Shown piece by piece: positions 17,134-24,504 of a DNA stretch of 41,320 nt. Under the pieces are notes generated by a model. It had not been told where the DNA came from. It searched no databases and saw only the letters and a program-made list of their open reading frames with translations. Numbering within the stretch: position 1 is the stretch's first letter; each line of letters begins with the position of its first letter. Made by a program: the position numbers and the translations under genes. Source of the DNA: Aromatoleum diolicum (GTDB lineage: Bacteria; Pseudomonadota; Gammaproteobacteria; Burkholderiales; Rhodocyclaceae); NCBI RefSeq assembly GCF_012910955.1, contig NZ_WTVQ01000044.1:1-41320 (forward strand), written 5' to 3'.

Positions 17134-17783
17134 GTCGCCTCACCCCCTGCCGCAGTCACGAAACTTGCCTCGTCCAGCCCGTGCTCGGTCACCAAACCCA
17201 GGTCGTCCGCATAGCGCCGCCAAACACCATGAAGCAGTTCGGTAAAAGTTTCGCGTACGCCGCGACCGTCGATTGCCGAAGCAAACAGTAGGGGCCAGGG
17301 CGCCCCGGCGTAGCGTTCGTGAATGTCCTCCACAGACAGGATGTCCCGAAGGTCGCGCTTATTGAATTGCACCACCAACGGCAGTCGCTCGAAATCCAAG
17401 CCGACTCGAGCGACGTTTTCCGAAAGGTTCTGGAAGGATTCGCCGTTGTTGGTCGCTTGCGTACGTTGGGAGTCGGCTACGAAAACCACGCCGTCTGCGC
17501 GCGACAGAACAGCCTTTCGCGTTCCATCGTGCGCGACCTGACCGGGAACCGTGAAGAGACGCAAGCGAATCGTCAGTCCCGACGCAGTACGGAAGCCCAA
17601 GGGAAGCAGATCGAAAAACAGCGTCCGGTCATGTTGTGTCTCGAGCGTCATCAGTTCGCCCTTCATCTGGGCGCCGGCAAGCTCATGCAATTGCATCAGG
17701 TTCGTCGTCTTGCCTCCCTGTGCAGGTCCGTAATACACGAGCTTGAATGTGAGCCGATTGGTCTCCCGCTCGAACTCGGGCAT
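17130..17783 (-). CDS. MglA-like small Ras-superfamily GTPase
   Basis: This 217-residue GTPase has its P-loop at 19-28 (GPAQGGKTTN). The MglA-type second switch TVPGQ lies at 78-82, with no Asp before it, as in MglA. The guanine-specificity motif NKRD is at 141-144, after GVVFVADSQ. In Myxococcus and Thermus such GTPases mark the leading pole and place type IV pilus motors, with MglB as their activator. No MglB/roadblock gene is seen beside it. Its ATG shares bases with the stop of the receiver upstream (TGATG), and its own stop overlaps the kinase start. The C-terminus has an extra 20 residues after the core. Its linkage to a PilB-like ATPase supports a role in motor placement or gating. Confidence 0.9.
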   Translation of the reverse strand: MPEFERETNRLTFKLVYYGPAQGGKTTNLMQLHELAGAQMKGELMTLETQHDRTLFFDLLPLGFRTASGLTIRLRLFTVPGQVAHDGTRKAVLSRADGVVFVADSQRTQATNNGESFQNLSENVARVGLDFERLPLVVQFNKRDLRDILSVEDIHERYAGAPWPLLFASAIDGRGVRETFTELLHGVWRRYADDLGLVTEHGLDEASFVTAAGGEAT

Positions 17784-18379
17784 CAGCGCGGCCCCGGTTT
17801 CCAGTCGTCGGGCAGCGGTTCGTCAAGTAGCGATTCGTCAAGGAGAACGGAGCCGTCCGGCCCCCAAATCACCCTGGTGATCCCGGGCTCTTCGGATTCA
17901 AGGCGGTTACGTTCCAGTTGCTGCGACGAAATCCGTCCTTTCGCCAAGCGCGTTTCGTCAGCCAGTCGCAGGTTCTCCACGGTGAGCTCACGCAGCGCGA
18001 GCGCCTGCGCGATTGCCGCGACCAATTCGTAATCGTTCCACGGTTTCGACAAGAAGCGGCTGATACCCGCGTCGTTGATGGCCGCGATCAATCCATTAAG
18101 GTCAGCGTAGCCGGAGAGGATCAGGCGTGCACTGTTGGGTTGCAGCTCACGAAACGCTTTAAGGAACTGCACCCCGTCCATGCCAGGCATGCGGTAATCC
18201 GACAGAACCAGATCATAGGCGGTGTTGTGTGCCTTCTCGAGTGCCTGTTGTGGCACGCTGAAGCAATCCACGACAAGCTTGAAATGCTTGTCGCCAACCA
18301 CACAGGGTGTGAGCATCAGCAGGCGGCGCAAGGCCTTGAGGATGGACTCTTCGTCGTCGAGGATCAGAATTCGGTTCAT
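17783..18379 (-). CDS. Stand-alone response regulator (receiver plus short tail)
   Basis: This 198-residue receiver starts MNRILILDDEESIL. Asp61 lies in LVLSDYRMPGMDG, and the KPWND motif is in RFLSKPWNDYELV. After the receiver come about 75 residues of charged helix and an acidic end (LLDESLLDEPLPDDW) with no known output domain. GGGAG just upstream of ATG 18379 decides that start. A longer ATG at 18412 overlaps the TGA of the HD-GYP gene. It ends in a TGATG overlap with the MglA gene. It may work by binding a partner, for example as the GTPase regulator in place of MglB. That role is inference. Confidence 0.85.
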   Translation of the reverse strand: MNRILILDDEESILKALRRLLMLTPCVVGDKHFKLVVDCFSVPQQALEKAHNTAYDLVLSDYRMPGMDGVQFLKAFRELQPNSARLILSGYADLNGLIAAINDAGISRFLSKPWNDYELVAAIAQALALRELTVENLRLADETRLAKGRISSQQLERNRLESEEPGITRVIWGPDGSVLLDESLLDEPLPDDWKPGPR

Positions 18380-18408
18380 AGGTCTCCCGGATTTCAGTGC
18401 AGTCGGTG

Positions 18409-19734
18409 TCATGCCTCGTCGGGCACCACACGTTTATCCATGCGAATTTGCAGCACCAGAGCAGGTGCATCGCGACGCGCGTATTCCTGAATCTGTCGTA
18501 TCAAGTTGGCGTCGAGAATGTAATCGGCCGCAAGCAGCAGCACACCATCCCGCCCAATGAGGTCGCGAGCGAGGATCATGCCCGGCTGCAAATCAGCCGG
18601 CCGCACCTCTTGACCACGATTCGGGTCCGGTTTGGGGCGTCCCAGCATATCCAGCAGCGCGTCGACGACCTGTGGGTCGTAGCGTTTGCCACGCGACTTA
18701 ACAAGCATTGCCTTCGCCTCGTCCGCGCTCAGCCGCTTGTCAGCAAGCATGCCCTGCTGCAGCCCGTCGTAATCCGTGGCAACTGCAAGGATTCGCGCGC
18801 CGAGTGGTATCGCCAGACCGACAAGACCGTCCGGAAAACCTTGCCCGTCAAAGCGTTCATGGTGAGACCGAACCAGGCGGGCGGCCTCCTTCAACTCATC
18901 GAGCGGCATCAGGGCCGACTCGCCGGCGATTGAGTGCTTACGGTATAGCGCTCGCTCTTCGCCGTTCATCCGTACCACGGGTCGGGCGAGCAGCGCATCG
19001 GGGAAGCCGATCTTGCCGATATCGTGCAACAGACCCGCAAGAAAGATGTCCTGCACCCCTTTGGATTCGCTTCCCAGCTGCTGAGCAAGCCGTCGTGCGA
19101 GGTCAGCCACTCGCCGCGAGTGGCCAGCCATCGCGCCTCCGCGCAGCTCCATCAGCCCCGTAAACATCTTGATGGAGACCACGAAGTTTTGCTTCAGCTT
19201 GTCGTTTGCAACGTTGAGGGAGCTATTTGCCTCCTCCAATTCGGCAGTCCGTTCGCGAACCCGCTGCTCCAGGCTGGCATTTAGCTCCCGCAGCGCCTCA
19301 TTCTGTTGTTGCGACAATGCAAGCAGCTGCGCGTTTTCGCGCTGCAACCGACGACGCTCAAGGGCGTCCCGGATGACCAGCGTCAGCTCGTTGTCGTCCC
19401 ACGGCTTGGCAATGTAGCGGTAGATCTCGCCGCGGTTGATCGCGGCGATGGTGGAGCTCATGTCGGCATAGCCGGTGAGCAGCAAACGTGTGACCTCGGG
19501 CCAGCGCGTACGTACCTGCTCAAGAAACTTCGCCCCGTCCATCTCGGGCATGCGCATGTCGGAAATGACGAGATCGACCGGCTCACGCTCGAGCAACTCA
19601 AGCCCGGCACGGCCGCTTTCCGCCGTGTGGATTGTGTAGCCGGCGGGTCGCAAGAGCCGTCGCAACGCCGAGAGGATACTCGGTTCGTCGTCGACCATGA
19701 GAAGGGTGGCGGACGTGTTTGTCGTGTCGGTCAT
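18409..19734 (-). CDS. REC-HD-GYP c-di-GMP phosphodiesterase
   Basis: This 441-residue protein has a receiver with Asp59 in LVISDMRMPEMDG and KPWDD in YIAKPWDDNELT. A long coiled coil (about 122-185) leads into an HD-GYP domain with HD at 237-238 (GLLHDIGKIGFPD) and HHERFDGQGFPDGL. GYP is therefore GFP here, a conservative change. The family (RpfG type) hydrolyses c-di-GMP with two or three metal ions under receiver control. It is the first gene of the eight-gene operon; the ribosome site is weak (GTGGATC before the ATG). The promoter should lie in 19735-20058. Confidence 0.9.
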   Translation of the reverse strand: MTDTTNTSATLLMVDDEPSILSALRRLLRPAGYTIHTAESGRAGLELLEREPVDLVISDMRMPEMDGAKFLEQVRTRWPEVTRLLLTGYADMSSTIAAINRGEIYRYIAKPWDDNELTLVIRDALERRRLQRENAQLLALSQQQNEALRELNASLEQRVRERTAELEEANSSLNVANDKLKQNFVVSIKMFTGLMELRGGAMAGHSRRVADLARRLAQQLGSESKGVQDIFLAGLLHDIGKIGFPDALLARPVVRMNGEERALYRKHSIAGESALMPLDELKEAARLVRSHHERFDGQGFPDGLVGLAIPLGARILAVATDYDGLQQGMLADKRLSADEAKAMLVKSRGKRYDPQVVDALLDMLGRPKPDPNRGQEVRPADLQPGMILARDLIGRDGVLLLAADYILDANLIRQIQEYARRDAPALVLQIRMDKRVVPDEA

Positions 19735-20058
19735 GATCCACAGGGAAAACCAAGGCCGCGGACCGTGCCGGAGTCCGTCGCAAGCGTAGCCACGAAGCTA
19801 ACTCCGTCATCGGATTCGCGATTCACCGCAAAAATCCTCTCCGGCTACAAATCAATTCTATTGGAGAGCCAAATCCTTACTGGATGTCTACGGTAGCAGA
19901 ATTGTGAAGCATTATCGATTCTGAATTTTCGATGCCACTTGACGGCAGTCGTGGCCCCGACAAACACAGCAATGTTCGGGGTTGTTTTCTTCTTAAATTA
20001 CCACCATCTGAATATTCGCATATACCAAATTAAGTGATGTGACATGCGCCGCAACCCC
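19735..20058. promoter_or_regulatory. Upstream region of the eight-gene operon
   Basis: This stretch has lower GC than its neighbours, especially 19850-20040. It should carry the promoter of the operon starting at 19734, but I could not fix a -35/-10 pair with confidence. It contains the stem-loop at 19955-19981. No coding frame is convincing. Confidence 0.4.
19955..19981 (+). terminator. Stem-loop with T-rich tail, possible plus-strand terminator
   Basis: CCCCGA (19955-19960) pairs with TCGGGG (19976-19981), with CA/TG pairs continuing past a bulge. It is followed by TTGTTTTCTTCTT. It looks like an intrinsic terminator on the plus strand, yet no plus-strand gene precedes it. It may shield the operon promoter from antisense reading, or be a regulatory structure. 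Confidence 0.35.
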
Positions 20059-20240
20059 TTATTCGAAACGTTCAAACGCATCGCGGATCGCCTTCATGAG
20101 TTCCCGGTCATCCCACGGCTTATGCCAGAACCTGAACACGGCACCACGATTGATGAATCGGTAATCACGTTCACGTTGGAATACCCGGACAGGACCATTC
20201 GTATGGTTTCGGGATACAGTCGGGCCAAACGAGGCATCTG
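20059..20240 (-). pseudogene. Frameshifted remnant of a KPWDD-type receiver domain
   Basis: On the minus strand from 20240 the sequence reads QMPRLARLYPETIRMVLSGY and SNVNVIT. After a one-base loss near 20160 it continues one frame over as RFINRGAVFRFWHKPWDD and RELMKAIRDAFERFE, stopping at TAA 20059-20061. Aligned with the receivers of the neighbouring operon this covers beta-4 to alpha-5 without a gap apart from the missing base. The phospho-Asp half is gone. It probably was the receiver partner of the kinase just upstream (20377-22053), which would now lack a local partner. Confidence 0.8.
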
Positions 20241-20376
20241 AACGGTCGGTTATTTTCGACTTCCACGCCGTCCAATGGCACTGCCGAAACTCACGGCCGC
20301 CTACGACAAGCCTCGCTATTCAAACCGGCCGCGTCTCCGTCCGACAGCCCAGAGCAAATGACCTCTATCCACACAA

Positions 20377-22053
20377 TTACTCCGACGTTACGGCCTCGAC
20401 CGGCAGATTCCGAGGCAGAACCACTCGAAACACGGACCCCTTTCCGAGCTCGCTCTTGACCTCGATGTATCCATGGTGTCGGCTAACGATTCCGTAGGAC
20501 AAAGACAGACCGAGTCCGGTCCCCTTGCCGACCGCTTTGGTCGTGAAGAACGGCTCGAAGATTCGGCTTAGGTGGTCCTGCCGGATCCCTCTTCCCGTAT
20601 CTTCGATTTCGACCCAAACAAAATTCTCGTCATATCCGGTACGCAGCGTGATGTGCCCATGGTCCTCAATCGCGTGGGCTGCATTAACCAACAGGTTCAT
20701 GAATACCTGATTGAGCTGTGACGGGAAACATTCGATCGTTGGAAGATTCCCATACTCTTTGACGACATCGGCCTTGTATTTGATCTCGTTCCACACGACG
20801 TTGAGCGTACTCTCTAGACCCGCCTCCAGATTCGCCAGTTCGCGTTCGGCCTTGTCGACGTGAGAGAAATCCTTCAGATCCTGAACAATGCGCTTGACGC
20901 GCTGCAAACCGTCAAGCGATTCCGTCAGCAGGTCACCGATATCCTCACGCAAGTAAGCGGCGTCGATTTCCTTCTTCACGCACGCGATTGCTTCCGACTG
21001 CTCCGTCGTCAGTGAACCTTCGATGCCCTCGTACGCTGACAGCAAACGCAACAGGTTTTCGGCATAACGCTGCAGAGTCCCAAGGTTGGAATTCACGAAA
21101 CCGACCGGATTGTTGATCTCGTGCGCAACCCCCGCTGCAAGCTGGCCAATTGACGCCATTTTTTCCGACTGAAGCAGCTGATTGTGAGCTTCCTCGAGCT
21201 TGCGAATCAGCGTCTGCTGATGTCGCTTCTCACCCTGCAACGTCGCATTGGCCTGCTCCAGTTCCACCGTACGCTCCCGAACCCTGTCCTCCAGCCGATC
21301 CCTCGACTCGCGCAGAGCCTCATCGGCGCGAGTGCGTTCGGTGATATCGCTGTACCCGAACACCCGCCCAACAATCCGTTCCCCAATGTATTGGGGATGA
21401 GACTTGCACTCGAATACACGACCATCTGTCAATCGAAGTAGATCTTCCGTTTCCGCGCTATCCACGGTGGCGCGCAGGCGTGCACGACATAGGTCGCACT
21501 CATTGACTCGGCCGGCGATGAACTCGAGAATCGCCGCATCGTTGCGCTCCAGCAATAACTCGTCGGGGATCCCCCACATGCTGCTGAAGAGCCGATTCAT
21601 GTTGGTGATGTTTCCCTGCCAGTCGATAACGAGAATTCCATTACCGGTCGACTCGAGGGTTGCTCGCAATTGCGATAATGTCTGCTCTAGTGTGTCCTCG
21701 ACCTTGCGTTCGTGCCTGATGTCGCGCGCCAAGACAAGGATGAGAGCGTGATTTTCATGCGCGACAACCCGGACCGATTTCACCACGGACAACATCTCCC
21801 CGTCCGCGCATCGATACAGCCCTTCCTGCCCTTCGATCTCTTGAAACTGCCCGTTGTGCACGTCCTCCCAAAAGAAGACGTCCTGCAATGAGCTTTCGAT
21901 GTCTGTAATAGTCATCGCGACCAGTTCCACTCGCGGATAACCGAGCGTCTGGGTCACAAGTTGATTGGCCATCACGATGCGCAAGGAGCCTGGATCGACC
22001 AGCATCATCATCTGCGAGCTGTGATCCAACATCAGATCAGCAAGGCTACTCAT
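20377..22053 (-). CDS. Soluble PAS-PAS histidine kinase
   Basis: This 558-residue cytosolic kinase has a first PAS at about 1-125 and a second at about 128-245 ([16 protein letters not shown]). The second PAS includes a Cys pair in [10 protein letters not shown] that could bind metal or sense redox state. A long coiled coil (245-300) leads to His311 in [16 protein letters not shown]. The ATP domain has [17 protein letters not shown] and [11 protein letters not shown]. The core is a close paralogue of the kinase at 12790-13686. Its ATG overlaps the TGA of the HD-GYP gene upstream (ATGA). The receiver that once followed is a pseudogene, so it probably signals to receivers of the neighbouring operon. 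Confidence 0.9.
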   Translation of the reverse strand: MSSLADLMLDHSSQMMMLVDPGSLRIVMANQLVTQTLGYPRVELVAMTITDIESSLQDVFFWEDVHNGQFQEIEGQEGLYRCADGEMLSVVKSVRVVAHENHALILVLARDIRHERKVEDTLEQTLSQLRATLESTGNGILVIDWQGNITNMNRLFSSMWGIPDELLLERNDAAILEFIAGRVNECDLCRARLRATVDSAETEDLLRLTDGRVFECKSHPQYIGERIVGRVFGYSDITERTRADEALRESRDRLEDRVRERTVELEQANATLQGEKRHQQTLIRKLEEAHNQLLQSEKMASIGQLAAGVAHEINNPVGFVNSNLGTLQRYAENLLRLLSAYEGIEGSLTTEQSEAIACVKKEIDAAYLREDIGDLLTESLDGLQRVKRIVQDLKDFSHVDKAERELANLEAGLESTLNVVWNEIKYKADVVKEYGNLPTIECFPSQLNQVFMNLLVNAAHAIEDHGHITLRTGYDENFVWVEIEDTGRGIRQDHLSRIFEPFFTTKAVGKGTGLGLSLSYGIVSRHHGYIEVKSELGKGSVFRVVLPRNLPVEAVTSE

Positions 22054-23387
22054 CGGGTCACCGTGTCCTGTCCAGATTTTCCCGCATCGAAATAGTAGCT
22101 AACGCGCTTGCGAGGACTCAGGTAGTTATATATTTCGACCGGTACTTGAGCAGGGCGGATCGCCTTAGCGATATTCAGATCCTGCTCCCTTGCCATATCA
22201 ACAAGTATCGATTCTTCCTTTGGAATGTTCGCATCGTATATGACGATGATAGGCTTCATCGGTTTGGCAGTATTTACCGTAGCTACCATTGCAATCAGAC
22301 CGTTCGAGAGTTGCACGATCGTTCCTGGAGGATAGACTCCGAGGCAACGGATGAACGCCTGCAGCATGCGTGGATCGAACTTGCTACGCAATTTCGCAAA
22401 CATCGTCGAGAGGGCATCATGCGGCGTCAGAGCGTTCGCAACATCCACCGGGTTGCACAGCTCGTCATAGTAGTTCGCGACTGCGACAATGCGCGGCATA
22501 ACGCCGATCGCATCCCCTTTGAGACCGGCCGGATAGCCGGTTCCATCAAATAGTTCGTGGTGGTCTCGGATGATCTCGAGCACTGGCTTGGACAGCTGTA
22601 GGCGACGGCCGATTTCTACACCGAAATGACAGTGCGTCTGGTAGAGATTGCGCTCCGCCTGATTAAGCGGTTCGGCCTTTAGCAGAATCTTATCCGGAAT
22701 TTCTTTGCGTCCGATATCGTGAAGCAGCGCGCCCATGCCGAGCGCCCCAAAAACCTCCTGGGGCACCCCAAGATCACGGGCGATCATCAGTGACAGCATC
22801 GCCACGTTCAACGAGTGAAAATACAGCTCCTCGCCACCAGTGCGATCGCCCATCACGTGGATTGCCAGGTCAGGCGCACATAGAATCGAGTCGGCGATCT
22901 GGGTCACCAGCTGCGTTGCCTGCTGCACCGTCTCCTTGGGGTCCGAATACAGGTTCCTTTCAATGTCGCGAATCGCCTTCGCCGCATTGACGAACGCGTG
23001 CTCCACGCGCGCGGCCGCCTCACGCTGCGCTCGGATACGCTCCACGAGCACTCGTTTGGCGGCGAGCGCCGGCAGAATTTCCGAATTCGTTTCTGGAGAT
23101 ATCGCGTGTGCCGGCTGAGGACCAGTCGCCTCCATCTTGAACTCAGGGTCTGCAGTAGGTGATGCTACCGATGCCGCGGCCTCCGGCTGTTGCCGTACGG
23201 TCAAATCGCTCAGCGCTGGGTTGTAGCGGACCGTTTTCAGCCCAAGGCTCCGGATCTCCCTGATCTGATCCTCAGATTTGATCATGAACTGACTGAAGGC
23301 AAAGGGATGTTGAAACCAGCTGAGATCGAGCACGACATATAGTCCGATCCGCAACTGATCCATCGTAACGGTGTTATTTTCCGCCAT
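22050..23387 (-). CDS. DUF3391-HD-GYP c-di-GMP phosphodiesterase
   Basis: This 445-residue protein has an N-terminal DUF3391 domain (about 8-60, MDQLRIGLYVVLDLSWF), a variable linker, and an HD-GYP domain. The HD pair is at 223-224 (LLHDIGRKEIPDKIL) and the full GYP motif at 284-286 (DHHELFDGTGYPAGLKGD). All hallmark residues for c-di-GMP hydrolysis are present. A C-terminal segment (about 345-400) looks like the extra domain often following HD-GYP. ATG 23387 is preferred to the adjoining GTG 23390; GGA lies seven bases ahead. It has no receiver, unlike the HD-GYP protein at 18409-19734, so it is controlled otherwise. Confidence 0.9.
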   Translation of the reverse strand: MAENNTVTMDQLRIGLYVVLDLSWFQHPFAFSQFMIKSEDQIREIRSLGLKTVRYNPALSDLTVRQQPEAAASVASPTADPEFKMEATGPQPAHAISPETNSEILPALAAKRVLVERIRAQREAAARVEHAFVNAAKAIRDIERNLYSDPKETVQQATQLVTQIADSILCAPDLAIHVMGDRTGGEELYFHSLNVAMLSLMIARDLGVPQEVFGALGMGALLHDIGRKEIPDKILLKAEPLNQAERNLYQTHCHFGVEIGRRLQLSKPVLEIIRDHHELFDGTGYPAGLKGDAIGVMPRIVAVANYYDELCNPVDVANALTPHDALSTMFAKLRSKFDPRMLQAFIRCLGVYPPGTIVQLSNGLIAMVATVNTAKPMKPIIVIYDANIPKEESILVDMAREQDLNIAKAIRPAQVPVEIYNYLSPRKRVSYYFDAGKSGQDTVTR

Positions 23388-23855
23388 CACTGATCCAGCA
23401 TCGATACGTTTTCACCGCCGAGAAATCGGAAACAGGTAAGTCGCCGGCGACGCGGAGCGTTGCTCGAAGTTTTTCCACAAGGGCTCGAGCCCGAGCCGAC
23501 AAACGGCGTCCGCCAACCAATGCACAACCAGTGCCCCGAGCCCCGCAGGGACGTTGTCGATCATCATGCAGCACAAGACAGTTCACATTGTCATCCCAAT
23601 CAGCGATCGCCGTCGACTTCGCTTCGGCCAGCCGGGGCCCCTCGCTAGGTTCGACACAGCCACAGGCCCGGTCAGCGCCGGCGATCGGTACGCTCCGAAC
23701 TGTGACACACCACTGCCCCCTTCTGGGCTGCAAAAGTATAGACCGCAGCGAGTCGTTCGGTAATCCGTTACTCTCCTATCCTGCATACGTGGATTTACGT
23801 ATACGGTCTGGGCACTCGGACAATCTGCGCCCCCCCGAGACAACGGATTCAATTT
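23388..23855. other. Upstream region of the HD-GYP/kinase pair
   Basis: This stretch of about 470 bases has no recognisable gene. An open minus-strand frame of 119 codons (23374-23733) overlaps the HD-GYP start and has no family resemblance, so I do not call it. The region should hold the promoter for the genes at 20377-23387. Confidence 0.4.
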
Positions 23856-24000
23856 ATGCTTATCGAGCAGACGATCTTTGTCGTTGAAGACGAAAAGGCG
23901 ATTCGGAATGCCGTTCGGCGCGGATTCCGAGCAGCGGGGTTTCGCGTCTAAACCTTGGAATATGCAGAGGGATTTCTAACAGACTGTCGGACTACGCCAA
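23856..24000 (+). pseudogene. N-terminal remnant of a FixJ/OmpR-like receiver domain
   Basis: From ATG 23856 the plus strand reads MLIEQTIFVVEDEKAIRNAV, then RRGFRAAGFRV. It hits TAA at 23949 and goes on in the same frame as TLEYAEGFLTDC. This is the beta-1 to alpha-2 start of a receiver with its acidic pair (VVEDE) intact. The stop and the loss of everything after about residue 45 make it dead. The cut lies where unrelated DNA, possibly an element end (ACAGACTGTCGGACTACG), begins. Confidence 0.7.
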
Positions 24001-24211
24001 CCACGGTCGCATAGTGTTTGCGAAGCGAAACGTGAATCGGGCCTGAAGGGGGTATTCAGCGCGAGTTTCATCGTTTCGAGCGCCGAGGCGCAACCTTCCC
24101 TTGATTTGTGTGCGTCAAGTTGTGCAAATTGGGTGATCGTGGAATCGGATGATGCTGTTGCGCTGGGGCCGGTGCGCAGGGCGTACCCCGAAGTGCCGGC
24201 CACCTCGCGGC
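24001..24211. other. Unassigned DNA between receiver and IS256 remnants
   Basis: A minus-strand frame continues here from the IS256 remnant (AQLDAHKSREGCASALETMK), but I do not recognise it. It may be the tail of a decayed mobile element. No gene is called. Confidence 0.35.
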
Positions 24212-24410
24212 TGCGTCACCAATCCGCGGCTGTAGCACCCCGAGCGGTAGCCGCTTCGACTCTCAGTATGCTCCCGAGGAACTCGGCCTTCTCGCCCTCC
24301 AGAACCTCCTGCAGCGCCTGCTTCATCAGCGCCTTCATCAGGTCACGATCGGTCGCCACCAGCGCTTCCACCTTGGTTTGCTTCGCATTACGCTTGGTCT
24401 TGGTCGTGGT
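24212..24410 (-). pseudogene. IS256-family transposase N-terminal remnant, frameshifted
   Basis: The minus strand reads KTKRNAKQTKVEALVATDRD, then LMKALMKQALQEVLEGEKAE, then FLGS. One frame over it continues ESRSGYRSGCYSRGLVT. ALQEVLE, followed by a SGYRSGYY-like block and LVTR, is characteristic of IS256-family Mutator-like transposases near their N-terminus. The frame break is near 24265-24270, and the match ends at about 24212. Under a fifth of a normal transposase remains and no catalytic residue is present. Confidence 0.75.
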
Positions 24411-24504
24411 GTGGGCCCGATTCGCCTCGCCCCGCAAGGCGTTGGCGAGTTCACCAGATCGGCGTCGGCTACGACAATGCTGGCGACGAGAATGCAGGCG
24501 ACCT

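Noticed and set aside
23374-23733. 119-codon minus-strand frame upstream of the DUF3391-HD-GYP gene
   Set aside because: It overlaps the start of the HD-GYP gene, shows no domain, and lies where the promoter should be.
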